Assembly (NCBI GenBank): GCA_021186555.1
Contig: JAJKFL010000330.1
Coordinates: 25,225,444 to 25,289,443 of the forward strand
DNA: 64,000 nucleotides
Direction: 5' to 3'
Source of the DNA: Reticulitermes speratus
Lineage: Eukaryota; Arthropoda; Insecta; Blattodea; Rhinotermitidae
A program made the position numbers and the translations under genes. The notes under the pieces are model-generated. The model saw nothing but the letters and a program-made list of their open reading frames with translations. It made no database searches and was not told where the DNA came from. This document shows positions 36,416-48,515 of this stretch, in pieces; the first letter of the stretch is position 1; each line of letters begins with the position of its first letter.

Positions 36416-36682
36416 GCCGATCCCAGTGGCCGTGCGGTCTAAGGCGCGGGTCTTCGGCCGCTCGCTTACTAGGATCGTGGGTTCGAATCCCACCGGGGGG
36501 CATGGATGTCTGTCTCTTGTGAGTGTTGTGTGTTGTCAGGTAGAGGTCTCTGCGACGAGCTGGTCCCTCGTCCAGAGGAGTCCTACCGAGTGTGGTGTGT
36601 CTCAAATTTGTGTGATCGTGAAACCTCGACGAAACGAGGAGGCCCTGGCCCATATAGGGCTGTCGAGCCATACAAAAAAAAA
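36416..36682 (+). mobile_element. tRNA-derived SINE (SINE-1) with 11-bp target duplication
   Basis: CTGCAAGATAC at 36405-36415 and 36683-36693 flank the element. The A box TGGCCGTGCGG lies at 36427-36437 and the B box GGTTCGAATCC at 36480-36490, 53 bp apart, in a head that resembles tRNA-Leu/Ser (GTGCGGTCTAAGGCGCGGG). The body runs to a ctgtcgagccatac end and a short A tail. Apart from a few bases it is the same as the copy at 48841, so it is a young copy. The 102- and 130-codon frames on both strands are readings of the SINE. Confidence 0.93.
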
Positions 36683-36699
36683 CTGCAAGATACAAAAGA

Positions 36700-38900
36700 A
36701 AAACAACGTAGCAGGTTCAGAATGTAAACTGACGTTTAGACAGTAAGCACAGAGTTAAATAACACACAGCGAATGTCTTGTCAAAGTAGGTAAGACTTTC
36801 CTTCCCGTCAGGTTTATACTACGATTATAAAAGTTCGATACAAAAAATAGTGATACAAAATTCATGAGCGCGTGGTTTCAGACATTGGAGTGTTTAATAT
36901 TACTGCCTATGCCGCCTTCAAAAATGTAAATCCTTGTGAACGCGTGGCACTGCGTTTCCAAAATGCGTGACATGTTAGATGGCAAGAAAACAGGCTACAG
37001 AAGGGGAAGCTTTTAAGTGGATACTCCTCTTGTATCTGACTGAATCCATCATAGCAAGCAAAGTCTAGAAGACTCTCCATCAGTTTTAACGAGCTGTTTT
37101 AATGGCCAGTCTTTATAGAAAACATCCACGTTAAATTTGTAAGAAAAACGTCTTAATCAGAGATTTCTAAGTACGTCGTATTTCATTACTCCAGGCACGA
37201 CAGACATAGAAACAGAGAACCGCCAAGCATTTGCGTTAAGGAGAGAATGGACTGCAGGATAAAAAGGAAATGAAAATCTTTTCCTTTTTCTATCCAGTCT
37301 CTTTGCTCTGTATAAAAGGCTTCCATAATTCTTAGCGCTTGGAAATGAAACGGAGAATAATTTTGCATCGTCTGCTGATCTTGCAAACTAAACCAGTAAG
37401 CCTTCATGCAAACCTGAAGTAAAGGATGTTAACTTTATAGGTACTTCGTTTTAAGAGAAGGGAAATAGAAGTCAGGCTTACATTCGACGTATGACGGTGA
37501 AGTCGTACAGTCGACCGCCTGGAACACTTAGCTCGGTAATTTTCCTTTTAAAATACCAGAACTGCAGAAAAACAAAAGCAGGAGCACAATTTGATTGCAC
37601 AGGGGCGTTAGACTTCCATTCCTCTCTTCAAACAAGTCTAATGAGCAGAACTGTAGCTATTATTTTTAAATTATTTTTTATGGCTTCCGAGAGATTGGCG
37701 AATACAAAAGACGTTTTAGTTCCAATAATATAGTGTGTGAACTTACTCCGTAAATCTTCATAACGTCACAGACGTGCACAGGTGATTCTAATGAAACGTC
37801 CTTTTTGTAACACGAATCCTAAATTAAGTAAAAACAAGGAATGTTCTTTTGTCCTATGAAGAGAAAGTCTTTCAATTTAAAACATATAATGCCTCGAAAA
37901 AGGGAAAAGAAACCAAATGCAATAAAATATGACGAATGAAGAGGTTCAAATTCCAGGCCAGCCTTTTTAAAAGGGGTAATGGAAGAGAACTTTGAGTGTT
38001 TAAACTCTAAGGAGCAAGTTGGTTTAGCGACAGGGCTTGGCGGTTGTATTGGGGAGGAAATCAATTCGGATTTCGACAGGAACACCCACTAAATACGCTG
38101 CCTTTCTCCGTAGTTTTCCCCAGTTTCTCCAGACAAATACCGAGATAAGATCTCGAATAGGCCAAGACCGTTTTCTTCCAAATCCTTTCTGATTCATAAT
38201 TAATGAATCAAATCAATCTGTATTGTATTACTGAGAAACTGACGTTGCTGTTGAATGAACCACAAATAATTGCTGGGGATTATGTGATAAAAATAAATTA
38301 TGTTTCTTTCAGAATATAGTTATGATGATTTATGCGTAGATAGGTAGGGAATATTGAAATAAACATTAAAAGATCAGAACATAACATTTTACCTGCCTCA
38401 CCGTAGAAACCAGCAGCGGTTTCTTAAGAGTACGGTCATAAATGTTCATGTGCCATAAAATGTGACGCATTCCTTTACCATCTGAGTGAATATGAGCTAC
38501 CGAAAAAATCCCCAGTTCCATGGAGTTCGTTTTGTGTAAAAAGAATTTCATTGTGTAATTCTCCATCAGAAATTTTAACAATTCTTTCCGTATTCCTTTT
38601 AATTCAGCCATCGACGACAAATTGTGTCATGAATGCATTAGTAGACTCACTGAATGTACAAACGACAAATAATTTGCAAACAACACTCTTCAGTTTCTCT
38701 CAGATTAAGTCCAAAATAGAAGTCTCGAGATACAGAAGTAATGGCCCCGTACTGATGTCAGCTTCTTCATGTAAAGAACAAGTCATCTCCAATTAAATTT
38801 ATACCGAAATGTTTTGACCCCATCCTCACAAACAGCATACTGCCATTCCAAGAAATATTCATTCTTATTAATTCTACAGTCAGATCCAACATTTCTTTTT
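36700..38900. other. No recognisable gene
   Basis: Short frames. The 84-codon minus-strand frame at 38366-38620 ends at a CAG/GTAAAA donor-like word near 38391, but I see no clear acceptor and no known domain. Confidence 0.35.
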
Positions 38901-38904
38901 GTAA

Positions 38905-38985
38905 AAAAAAATACTTTTCTGGCTACTAGTTTCGGCTCATAAGAGTCATCATCAGGCCATAACAGAAACTACCAGCTGGAAAATT
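38905..38985 (-). ncRNA. Hammerhead ribozyme motif (type I, minimal helix III), best core in window
   Basis: On the minus strand: CTGATGA (38955-38949), helix II GACTC-TTAT-GAGCC (one A-C mismatch, an extra U before it), GAAA (38933-38930), then CTAGTA, in which C-G closes a 2-nt loop and UA is the UH cleavage site (after 38924). Helix I is supported independently: the 12 bases before the core (38956-38967) pair with the 12 after the cleavage site (38912-38923) at 9 of 12 positions. To the right, gaaactaccagctgg (from 38964) is a shortened inverted copy of the gaaac.tagtagccag end, so this is also an inverted dimer whose second arm lost core and helix II. The family is known from Penelope-like retroelements; activity is inference. 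Confidence 0.75.
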
Positions 38986-39679
38986 CCATATGTTTTTGTA
39001 AGTAGATCTCTCTCTTTTACAGAAGTAAATACATTACAAATGTATGTAAAATGTTGTATATATATTTCCTAAGTAAAATATTAGAATTATGTAAAGCTGT
39101 TGTTGATGTTGCTTAAAAAGGACAAGTATTATTGAGGGGTAAAGTAAAATTTCAAAAAAGTGAGAGGCGAAGTCAACCGTAAAGGTGTAAATATGTAGAG
39201 CAGTATTGCCAACTTGACTGTAATGGCACCTCAAATTGTACTTCAGCTACACAAAGAAATAACACTTTTCCTTTCCGGCCCTCCTAATCGCGTGGACACA
39301 CTCTCGTACCCGGCACTTCCGTAACCACTCTCTCGCTCGCAATGTTTTACGTCGAAGCTCGCCCTCACAAATGGGGAATCTCCATTTTGTTGCTTGCCAA
39401 AAATGAAAAAACATATGCCAGTAGCACAAAGATACATGCGTAGTAGCCAGCCGTTTACTTTTTTCTGATTCCATCTGAAATATCATTGTTTATATACAAA
39501 TGTGTCGTGTAGAAATATGTTTCTAGCTCACTAAATTTTACTCACATTATTTATTTTTCTACATGGATTTGTAACAAAGCAAAGCAAAAGAGTAGCTTTA
39601 AAACACATCTGGATACAGAAAGCACTTTGATAACAATGAGGATTGTAGTATTTCGCCACATTTTCTCCACATATATTCA

Positions 39680-40305
39680 GGGATAGTGTCTTTCAAGAGG
39701 CTGTGACCAGTGCTTAACATAGGGACAGTGTCTCTCAATCAGGCTGTGACCAGTGTTAACATAGGGACAGTGTCTCTCAAACAGGCTGTGACCAGTGCTT
39801 AACATAGGGGCAGTGTCTCTCAACAGGTTGTGACATTGCTTAACATAGGGACAGTGTCTCTCAATCAGACTGCGACCTGTGCTTAAAATAGGGACAGTGT
39901 CTCTCAACAGGTTGTGACCAGTGCTTAACATAGAGTCAGTGTCTCTCAACAGGCTGTGACCAGTGCTTAACATAAGGACAGTGTCTCTCAAGAGACTGTG
40001 AACAGTGCTTAACATAGGGACAGTGTCTCTCAACAGGCTGTGACCAGTGCTTAACATAGGTCAGTGTCTCTCAACAAGCTGTGACCAGTGCTTAACATAA
40101 GGACAGTGTCTCTCAAGAGACTGTGACCAGTGCTTAACATAGGGACAGTGTCTCTCAACAGGCTGTGACCAGTGCTTAACATAGGTCAGTGTCTCTCAAC
40201 AAGCTGTGACCAGTGCTTAACATAAGGACAGTGTCTCTCAAGAGACTGTGACCAGTGCTTAACATAGGTCAGTGTCTCTCAACAGGCTGTGACCAGTGCT
40301 TAACA
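39680..40305 (+). repeat. 42-bp minisatellite, 15 units, with higher-order structure
   Basis: Fifteen units of 40-43 bp built from GACAGTGTCTCTCAACAGG and CTGTGACCAGTGCTTAACAT. From about 39974 onward a three-unit higher-order repeat of 125 bp is visible: the variant 'taaggacag...agagactgtg' recurs at 39974, 40099 and 40224. Because 42 is divisible by 3, the minus strand stays open for 126 codons (39677-40057) as repeats of a 14-residue unit (MLSTGHSLLRDTVP). There is no signal of coding outside the array. Confidence 0.95.
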
Positions 40306-41494
40306 CGCTCTGTTTCGAATTCGGTGTGCACCGATCTCCCTACTATTATGAAATATTCAGAGCGAAATTAAACAAAACGTAAATAAATCAACACAAAAAC
40401 AAAATTAATTTGAAATTGTAAAAATAAGATTTCGCGGCTCAAGTTTTAACAAGTAACTTACGATAACACAAACTGCATGAACACCGTGTTGCTCTTTGTT
40501 CTGTGTCTTTCCATCAATGCTGGACTGCAGCGTATATCAGACACATAAAATTTCCTACGTTTATTTCTTCACACCTCGCTTTGAATATGCATTTTCTGGA
40601 TTTATATATATTATTTATTATTAAATGTGTTCATGAATTATATATAATGGCTAAATAATCAACAATAAAATGGTTACATTTTTAAATAAAGATCTCCGGT
40701 GATTATTATGTACTAGAGTGAATTTGAAACATCAAGCGAATTGGCATGTGGTAGCCTACTAGAAAAACTGACGGTGGAAGGTAAATTATTCGGTTTCCTT
40801 TTTGCCCTTGGGTATGGAGGAGGGGGGGGGGGTGATTCGGGGTATGCAATTCTCACTATTGTACAGCATTGCTGCACAATTTACACAATTGTGAGTTTTT
40901 ACAAGTCCTTATGAAATACAAGCTTTCCAAATTTCCCACAGGAAATTCCAAGTTTTTTTATGCACGAAAACTAAGTTAAACCAACAGCACTTTTTATCTG
41001 TTTATTATGAAATGAGTGAAGTCAGCAGTAGCTAATCAATTGCCATTCTAGAGGCTAACGGCTAACAAGCACGAAAACACAGCGCCAACAAAATGCTCCG
41101 TGATACGGAGCGAGACGATGAAATAAGCTGCGTCGTTTGTCAGGTTTTTCGTGGAGTATAATTTCTTAGTTAATTTAACGACACCTTTTCATATGTCTGT
41201 TATAGAACTGAATAGAGAGGGGAAAAAGAGTTACTCATTTTGAAGGTTGTGGAAGGCAACTTATATACATTGCTCATTTTAAGTGGCCACGTGTCTAAAC
41301 AATTACGTACGCAGACTGTGGAAACGAGCGAAACCGCTCAGTGACCGCCGAAATTCCGACACTAGAATTAACGTTTACCAGTCAGAGTAGTTATTGCTCA
41401 GCTGGAAAAATCGTCAAGTCAGACATAAAAGGCCAAACTGCAGACGCAGCCTGCAGACCTCCATCCAAAAATTGATGCTTCAAAGCTAATACTT
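40306..41494. other. No recognisable gene; 11-G run
   Basis: An 11-G run lies at 40822-40832. Otherwise no repeat, RNA or exon-like structure was noticed, and there is no frame of 60 codons. Confidence 0.4.
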
Positions 41495-41830
41495 CTTCAG
41501 ATAGTCAAAATGCCCTTGTTTTTCTGGAAACTGATGATTCTTTTCCGTCTCCATAACAGCCCGCCACTTGCCTCTGTGAGCTAGATAAATCCAGTACATG
41601 TCCTCCCAGAATATTTCTCTAAGATCCATTTTACTATTACCATCCCCTCTACGCCTAGGTATTCCGAATGACCTCCTTCCTTCGAGTTACCGAATCGAAG
41701 ATCGGTGTGCGTTTCTACTCTCTCCCATGCATGCCACTTGCTCCGACCTTCTCATTCTCCTTGATTAGACCACTTTAACAGTGCGTGCCGAGGAATTCAA
41801 ATCATGAAGCTCCCTCGTTATGTCATTTTC
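41495..41830 (-). mobile_element. LINE C-terminal remnant
   Basis: From right to left on the minus strand: RELHDLNSSARTVKVV, stop, SRRMRRSEQVACMGESRNAH, then after a frame change RRSFGIPRRRGDGNSKMDLR, then EIFWEDMYWIYLAHRGKWRAVM. This parallels ELHDLYSSP.I..VIKSRRMRW, GH.ARMGE.R and G.PRRRW.DNIKMDL....W..MDWI.LAQDRD.WRA in the family at 9.1 and 50.2 kb. The last segment is open for more than 45 codons although LAQDRD has become LAHRGK. A stop and a frameshift make it non-functional. Confidence 0.75.
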
Positions 41831-41908
41831 TCTATTCTCCCGTTCACTTCCTTCCTCTTACTTGCAGACAACTTCTTCAATATACGTAAAACAAATCGCA
41901 TAATCCAT

Positions 41909-42007
41909 AATAAATAATAATTTGTCAGTTACGTTCCTCCTACATGTTTCGACCTCTACAAGCTCAAAATTTATAGCAGAAACATAAGTGACAAATTATT
42001 ATTTATT
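41909..42007. mobile_element. Hammerhead-like foldback element, small
   Basis: The arms aataaataataatttgtca (41909-41928) and tgacaaattattatttatt (41989-42007) are inverted copies; the pairing continues inward through gttacgtt / aacataag with a few mismatches. The left arm holds, on the minus strand, GAGGTCGAAACATGTAGGAG, i.e. GAAA-C-AU-G-UA, the minimal helix III with cleavable UA. The upstream CTGANGA has decayed to a ttgagct-like word. The right arm keeps only the outer part. Confidence 0.6.
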
Positions 42008-42595
42008 ATTGATTGTTCAATTTGTTTGATCAAATACTGCATAACCAATCTACTGCATGGAATATGGATTACGCTAAGAACCTTCTTCAGTGTCCTGTTC
42101 TCCAAAATCCTCAGCCCAGTTGTTCGTAAACATGTTGGTATTACTGGACGTCAGGCAAGGAAATATTGCGTTTACAGAGTAAACCATGTCGCCCTGTGAC
42201 ACATAACCTTAATTACCCGACTCTTGTCTCTCTGAACAGCACACAAGCTAGCGTGACTGCAGTGCACAGACACTACGCCCTCTGTAACAGCCACTCACAT
42301 CCGACTTGAATTTGGTTCTCCATTTACATTTAAAACGATAATAGCACTCGGAGTCATATTTCTTACCAGATGCCCGTTTAACTAACCAGTTGATATCCTG
42401 TAGAAGACAATAAAATGAACCAACCGCTGTTCAAACGTCCGAAGAAAATGTGTGTTAAATATAGCTTATAAAACAGAACTGCTCAACGTACACTGCAATG
42501 AATCCGATCTTTATAAGCTATTTGCAGGAATTTTATATAATCAACTTTATACATTCGAAACTATTCAACAGATTTAGTGGACTACTTCTGCAGTA

Positions 42596-42790
42596 CACTC
42601 GTATGGGGTGGAAGCATAACTCCACTCATTATTTAGCTCAACAATAGATGGAGGTAATTGGCCGGTTTCACTACCCGACCACTTTTTTACAGGGGAAAGA
42701 GCCCCCAGTATCCACTGCAAAGGAGGTTGTGTGGGCCCCAGAGCCTGTCTGTAGGTTTTGGAGACAAAAGTCTCTTTTTCTCTGCCAGGA
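42596..42790 (-). mobile_element. SINE-3-type interspersed repeat
   Basis: On the minus strand: acaggctctggggcccacac, aacctcctttgcagtgg, gggggctctttcccctgtaa, aaaagtggtcgggtagtgaa, accggccaattacctccatc. Same order as the forward copy at 51.4 kb. A head toward 42790 is not clear. Confidence 0.65.
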
Positions 42791-42799
42791 ATCAAGTGA

Positions 42800-45283
42800 T
42801 ATTTCCTTGGTTGCCCATATGACACTGTACAGTGAGAAGACTGATAAACATTAAATACCTTGATTTGTGCATTTTATCCTATATAACCTCTTATACGTCG
42901 AGAGCAAACAGGGCAGAAGACAATGGAGTAACTTTATTTTATGGATTTACAGGAAAATGTTAAATTCTAAACTATTAAAATACAATAAGAACAAATAACA
43001 TGAACATGATATGAAACAACCTGAAGTTTATAGCTTCATATTTACAGACATTTCGTTGGAAGTGCGTGTATCTATGTGACTTATCTAATAAAAATCTAAC
43101 TGGTCTGTCGATTTCCTGTCTGTTTCGTACTGTGGAGTAATACAGAATACCCAAAGATACAAAATTTACTCTTCATTCTCATAATATGTAGAGTAGCTAT
43201 GCAAATTTGTTCTGGTCTGCTTATGTATGGCTTCCTTGTCGCAGCAGTGTGTCTCTTGCTCATTATGTGGATGGATAAGTCGGACGTTTAGGTACGGAGT
43301 GTATTTGTAAATACGTGGAAGACACGGCTGCGGTAAACTGATGGAAGGCTATCGTCCAAAAAGGGGTTTGTGACAAATTCTTAGTCGCCAAAACTAGCAC
43401 GCCACAAAACGTTATAAAAGGCTCCCTACTTGGACGGATTATTTACAACGGGAGAAGAAAAATGTTACGATATTTCAAACTCTACAGTTTACATAAATTG
43501 AAATCAGCAGAAACGAAATTAGTAAATGGAGGACATGAGATACATGGCTGCTATTTAAGCTTCAATGGATTAATATATACATTTTATACCGAAAAATGAT
43601 TGCAAAATTTTTCGTATGCAGACACGCCATATCAGAGGTTAACATGACAGGGTTTGTTAGTAATAAGATCCCGTGTACAACACCAGGCAGTTGTTGCGGT
43701 ATTGTTGTTTTGAATAAGCTTGTCCAAAATGAAGACAAAATATACAGTTTATATGAGGAACTATAATGCGTATTTGGTCAGTCTCATAAGAATTATATTA
43801 AATTAATATTAAAAGATTGTAAAGGAGAAATAATGATAAGGGACATATCACATAAAGCATGACACTAGCTACAAACACAGCTCAGTTTAGTGACTTGAAC
43901 TGAAACTAGAATATTCAGAACAAATTTAATTTCTGCACGCAACTGCACATGTAACTGTAACTGTACTGTAACTGTGTATGAAAATTCTTACTAACGGAAA
44001 TTCTGAGCTCTTACTGACAAATTTAAAGCGTGTGAAAAACATGCACTGAACATCCAGAGAGAAATGTATGACAGCACAAGACATTTACTTTACTGCCTTC
44101 GCTAAGAGTAGCATCAGCATAGAAACTTGTAGAGAAATACCGAGGTATAATAGAACAGTGTGTTTCCTTCTATAAATATTCGTTATAAATATACTCACTG
44201 CTACCTATTTAAACAATGAGGCAAATATTTTATGGTATCAAATTACCATGAAGGATCAGTCCAGGAAAGGAAAGCAATATCAGCTACTTCAACAAGCATA
44301 ACAACGCCACTGCTCTCGATTATATTCAGTGTCGTAATTTTCTTCAATGTTACTATGGAGACAACAAGCCTCGAAACAAGAAACATTTAACAGACTGTGA
44401 TATTTACTAGAGCATGAACAAATATCATAGCTGCAGTAAAGGCAGGCCTACTATATAGGATTGAAATGCAATACGTTCATACTTCACTTCACATAAAGCG
44501 TTCCATCATTAGTTATATATGCATACAATACACAATGTGTTCGGTGAATATTCATATAATGAGACCTGGTTTCCATTGGTCTGTAACGTGGTAAGTTGGG
44601 ACGTAAACCATTGAAAATTCTATAGCTTGTATCTGCTTAGTGCTCTCATACCAGTACTATGGATCATCTCTTGATACAAGAGCCAACAACAAACATTCTC
44701 TTGTGAGTCCTGCTTTTGTGATAATATAAAAAGAGGTGCGGAGAGGGATGTACAGTCCGACTGAGAAGTGTATGAGCATTTTGCAAACGTTAAAGTATAT
44801 AAGAACTGAAGAAACACATCCCGTTCAGATATTTCTTATAATTTTTTTTCAGACAATCTCTTTAGAACACAGTGCATGAAGATGCGAAATTTCTCCAATA
44901 TTACAGTCATCTGGGATTTAACGCCGACTACCGTGGCATATACACACACCGGTGTTTTTTAGAAATATACTGCCTACATTTTGAGGCCAGAATAATGCTT
45001 CATTAAATATTTACCATAAATGAAAAGGGAGAACGTAATTCTAAGGAGTTGGTTCCAATTTTTATAATTATTATTTAGTAACGTCGCTTAGCACTGTAGA
45101 TGAGTTTTGAAGTATTCAGACATCGCAAAATGTTTTTAGGCGGCATGTCTCAAGCGCTGTTGTGCTGCGTGATATCAATGCAAAATGTTTTAGACGTTGG
45201 CTATACCTAGCAGTCCAAGAAGAGTTCTTGGAAAGCTTAGGCTCTGAAAATGGAAGTGGTAAGCTCGTCTAAAATATAAACAA
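42800..45283. other. No recognisable feature
   Basis: Only short frames. A small imperfect run of GTAACT/GTACT words lies at about 43946-43976. Confidence 0.35.
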
Positions 45284-45700
45284 CTAATTGCCAATCAACA
45301 CTATGTCGTATCTGAAAATACGTAAACCTTCAATCATTACAGCTACAAGAAGCTTAAACCCGGTACCGTAAATTCCTTCCGTAACTTCTTGCATTTTAAG
45401 CAGATGGTTTATGAAAATTATGACATTTCTCTTTCCAGCACACATCTCTGTAGCTATTAAACCGAGCCACATACTTTCTATATATAAGCCTGACGTAAGA
45501 CAAATTTTAAAACACTTACTGAAAAATGTGAAACAAAATATTAAGTAGCCGGAACCAAGAAGCAATTTGTAGGTAACGCCTGCAGAGTTTGTTTCGATAG
45601 CAAGCATTACACCACTGCCAGAGAAGTTGCCGCCCAATGAGGCGACTGAATCCGGGAGGGTAGACACTGGAAACGTCAACCCAAGTAGGATATTTAGCAT
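45284..45700 (-). CDS. Unassigned hydrophobic 138-codon ORF, doubtful
   Basis: An uninterrupted minus-strand frame from ATG at 45700 to a stop at 45284. It starts MLNILLGLTFPVSTLPDSVA and contains several hydrophobic stretches (YKLLLGSGYLIFCFTFF, LVAVMI, VIIFINHLL), so it could cross a membrane two to four times. It overlaps no repeat family found here, which makes it the most gene-like unassigned frame. I do not recognise a domain. An insect chemoreceptor-type membrane protein fragment is conceivable from composition only. No convincing splice sites bound it, and a frame of this length by chance is possible. Confidence 0.15.
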   Translation of the reverse strand: MLNILLGLTFPVSTLPDSVASLGGNFSGSGVMLAIETNSAGVTYKLLLGSGYLIFCFTFFSKCFKICLTSGLYIESMWLGLIATEMCAGKRNVIIFINHLLKMQEVTEGIYGTGFKLLVAVMIEGLRIFRYDIVLIGN

Positions 45701-45985
45701 TGTTGTACAGTAAACGTATGGAAATGAGGTAAAATATTGTAAATTACGATCCTATGTGTTTATGAGTAGAAAAAAGGTTAGCTCTTAAGGCATAATTTGC
45801 TTAAACTGTATACAAGAGAGAAGTTACAAATGAGATCTGAGAACAGATGAGAATTTCTCTGCAAACAAAGCTATTCCACTCTTAATTCCAAACAAACCAG
45901 AATACTCTTTTATTTTCTTATCAACAAAAGCTGTACAATCGAAATGTTCGTATATTCACGGACTAGATTCATCCAAATGATTTTT

Positions 45986-46512
45986 AGGCGTGTTCGCAAA
46001 TTTACGAAAAGCGAATATTAACTTCGTCACGTCTGTCTGTCTATCCGTCCGTCCGTCCGCATGGAACAACTCTGCTTCCACTGGACGGATTTTTATGAAA
46101 TGTGATATTTAAGTATTTTCGAAAATCTGTCGAAAAAATTAAAGTTTTATTAAAGTAGGACAAGAAAAACGAGTACTTTACATGAAGAGGTAAGTATATT
46201 TACGATAAAATCTCGCTGGATTCTTCTGAGAATGCGAAGTGTTTTAGACTAAAGTTGTAGAGAAAATCAAAAGAGACATTTTACGTTCAATAACTTTTTC
46301 CCGAAAATCATTCCTTTATGATATAATGTGGAAAAACATTGTAGAGCGAGACAGACCACAGATTACAAATCGGCGCATGTACTTTGAAGCTGGATATCTA
46401 AGGCTACTGACATACGCTCAGAATAAGTAATCACGTATTGCTTTCCTACGGCAACAAAGTTTATATGAACGTGCCTCAATGTTACGTTATTCTTACATTA
46501 CCTGTCTTGTTA
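45986..46512 (+). mobile_element. Element E, full copy
   Basis: The left end AGGCGTGTTCGC (45986-45997) and right end ATGAACGTGCCT (46465-46476) are inverted copies, giving 491 bp. Internal order matches 25789-26302: taacttcgtcacgtctgtct, TCCG-rich run, ttccactggacggattttta, tactttacatg, aatcggcgcatg and tatctaaggctactg. Similarity continues past the right inverted end (caatgttacgttatt ... cttgtta). Non-autonomous. Confidence 0.75.
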
Positions 46513-48515
46513 AGCCTGAATTAACAGGTTTCTAGATGCTGTTCTAAAAGTGGTATTAACAGCCTACACACACATACATGCGTGCGTATATCTATCACTG
46601 AAACTACTCTGACATTTTTAAAATTCTAGAAACACGACGTGTGACGTTCAAGTTCTCAGAATGCCCACGTAAAAACTGTATTTAATTACTGTCCCTGCCA
46701 CACTCAAAGCTGTCTTCTTTCGCAGCAGTACACTTAGTGAGTCAGTGCTCACGCTTTTCAGAAAGGTCGTCGTGTCACTGAAAGTCAGCACTGTCCAAAA
46801 ATCTGTAACATATAAAAAGATTCTTCAGTTTTAATAACAGTCAGAAGTCGTACGGGTCTAAACCTTGCAAATATGGTGAATCGAGTAATTTTGTTATGGC
46901 GTTTTTGGGCAAGAACTCCCGGACAGCGAGCATGTCATGGGCAGGGTAATTGTCATGACGTAATATTCAAGCATCAGGGCATAAATCCAGTCGTCTTAAA
47001 AGAAAACACCTCACATAACCTTGCCAATATTCCATAATAATGCTGGTTCAATGTTCTGAATTATTCACGAAAATCAAAGGGAACAATACCGTGTGACAAA
47101 ATCGACATCGCCTTGATCTGAGCTCTTGAAAAGCTATCACAGATTTTAGACTTTCTCGTAGTATCAGCACCATAAGCCACCGTCAACATCTGCATAACCG
47201 CAATCATAATGGTTTGTTCAAACAACCTGTCACTCATTTCTTTGTCGGAAATAAAACGCACGCTAATGAAGAACACTACCACTCTTTTGTTGCTGCTCCT
47301 TTACTAGCTGCCGCAACACACAAGTCGTAACCACAGACAGGTGACCAAATATGTCTGCTTAGACACTGCTCACTCCCTTCTCAAAGCGACAATTTTGCGG
47401 GCAATGCGGGAAATTACTTATCATAACTTGCAAAAAATTTTAAATGAAAAGTGCTATTTCATCGCTTTTACGGTGCTGTCAACTGTAGACACAGGATTAC
47501 ATAATAAAAATACATCACAGTTAAGTACCAAACTATAATCAATTCCATATAAGCAATTGATTACTAAACCCCCATCTTAACTCACAAAGCCACAGGGCCT
47601 TGGATAGAAAATTAATTCCTCACAACTGAGAGACTCCAAGTACACTATGGACCTCGAAAAGTCATTAAAGAATCTTGTAAAGTGAGAGAGGTAGGACGGA
47701 TGAAGGAAAAGAGCTTACGTGTTTATGGGCTTCAAGATAGATAAGAAACCAATCTGGCATCTTTCTTATTCACTGACGTCAAAAGTGCATGTAAATTAAC
47801 TTCCTTAACTTAAATCATACACACTCCTGCAGAAATTTATAAGTTTTCCTCAAGAAAACTGTTTACTGTGCTACAAGAGGTGGGGTAGAAAGTTGTCGGA
47901 AGGTGGGAAAATATTGCAGAAAACGTTTGATCCTTGTCTCTGAACGTAGACTCAAAGCTGTACCACATAAAATGTAATTTATGGAATGATTACATTGAAA
48001 TTATGTACGTAATATGAAGATACTACACATGCACATGGAAATTTGTGCACTTATCATTTCAGAGAAACAAAATCCTTCATGAGAAGCCAATAGTTGCTCA
48101 GCTCATCACAAAATGTTCTGTCTTTGTGGAACACGAAGGTCAATCCTTGTTCACAAGATCCCGCCGCTGATCAATAAACTGAAGCAGATGAAACCAAATT
48201 ACACAATAAAATAATTTGTTAAGACCAACATTAATATTATATTCCCACGTACAGCTACCTCAAGTGGAACTGTGTCTCAGCCCTTCCAGATACAATTTTA
48301 TATCCGCTGTCTTATCATCCATGCGTGCTACATGCTCTGCATATACTTTCCGTCTTAATTTGGTCAGCCCAAAAATATTCGTCGAAGAGTAAAATTATGA
48401 AACTCCTCAAGATTCAATAGTCAGACACTCCGTTACAGGCTCCCTTATATTCGTAGATACAAATACTTTTCTACATAGCAAGTATCACAAAGAAAAACAG
48501 TGTAGCGACTTTACA
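46513..48515. other. No recognisable feature
   Basis: Short frames only (up to 73 codons); nothing recognised. Confidence 0.35.

Noticed and set aside
36416-36500. A functional tRNA-Leu/Ser gene
   Set aside because: A and B boxes are present, but no complete cloverleaf with matching acceptor arms is formed and the same head recurs at several SINE copies.
36387-36746. Frames of 102 and 130 codons on both strands
   Set aside because: Both are translations of SINE-1; the same peptides recur at 27.9, 48.8 and 54.7 kb.
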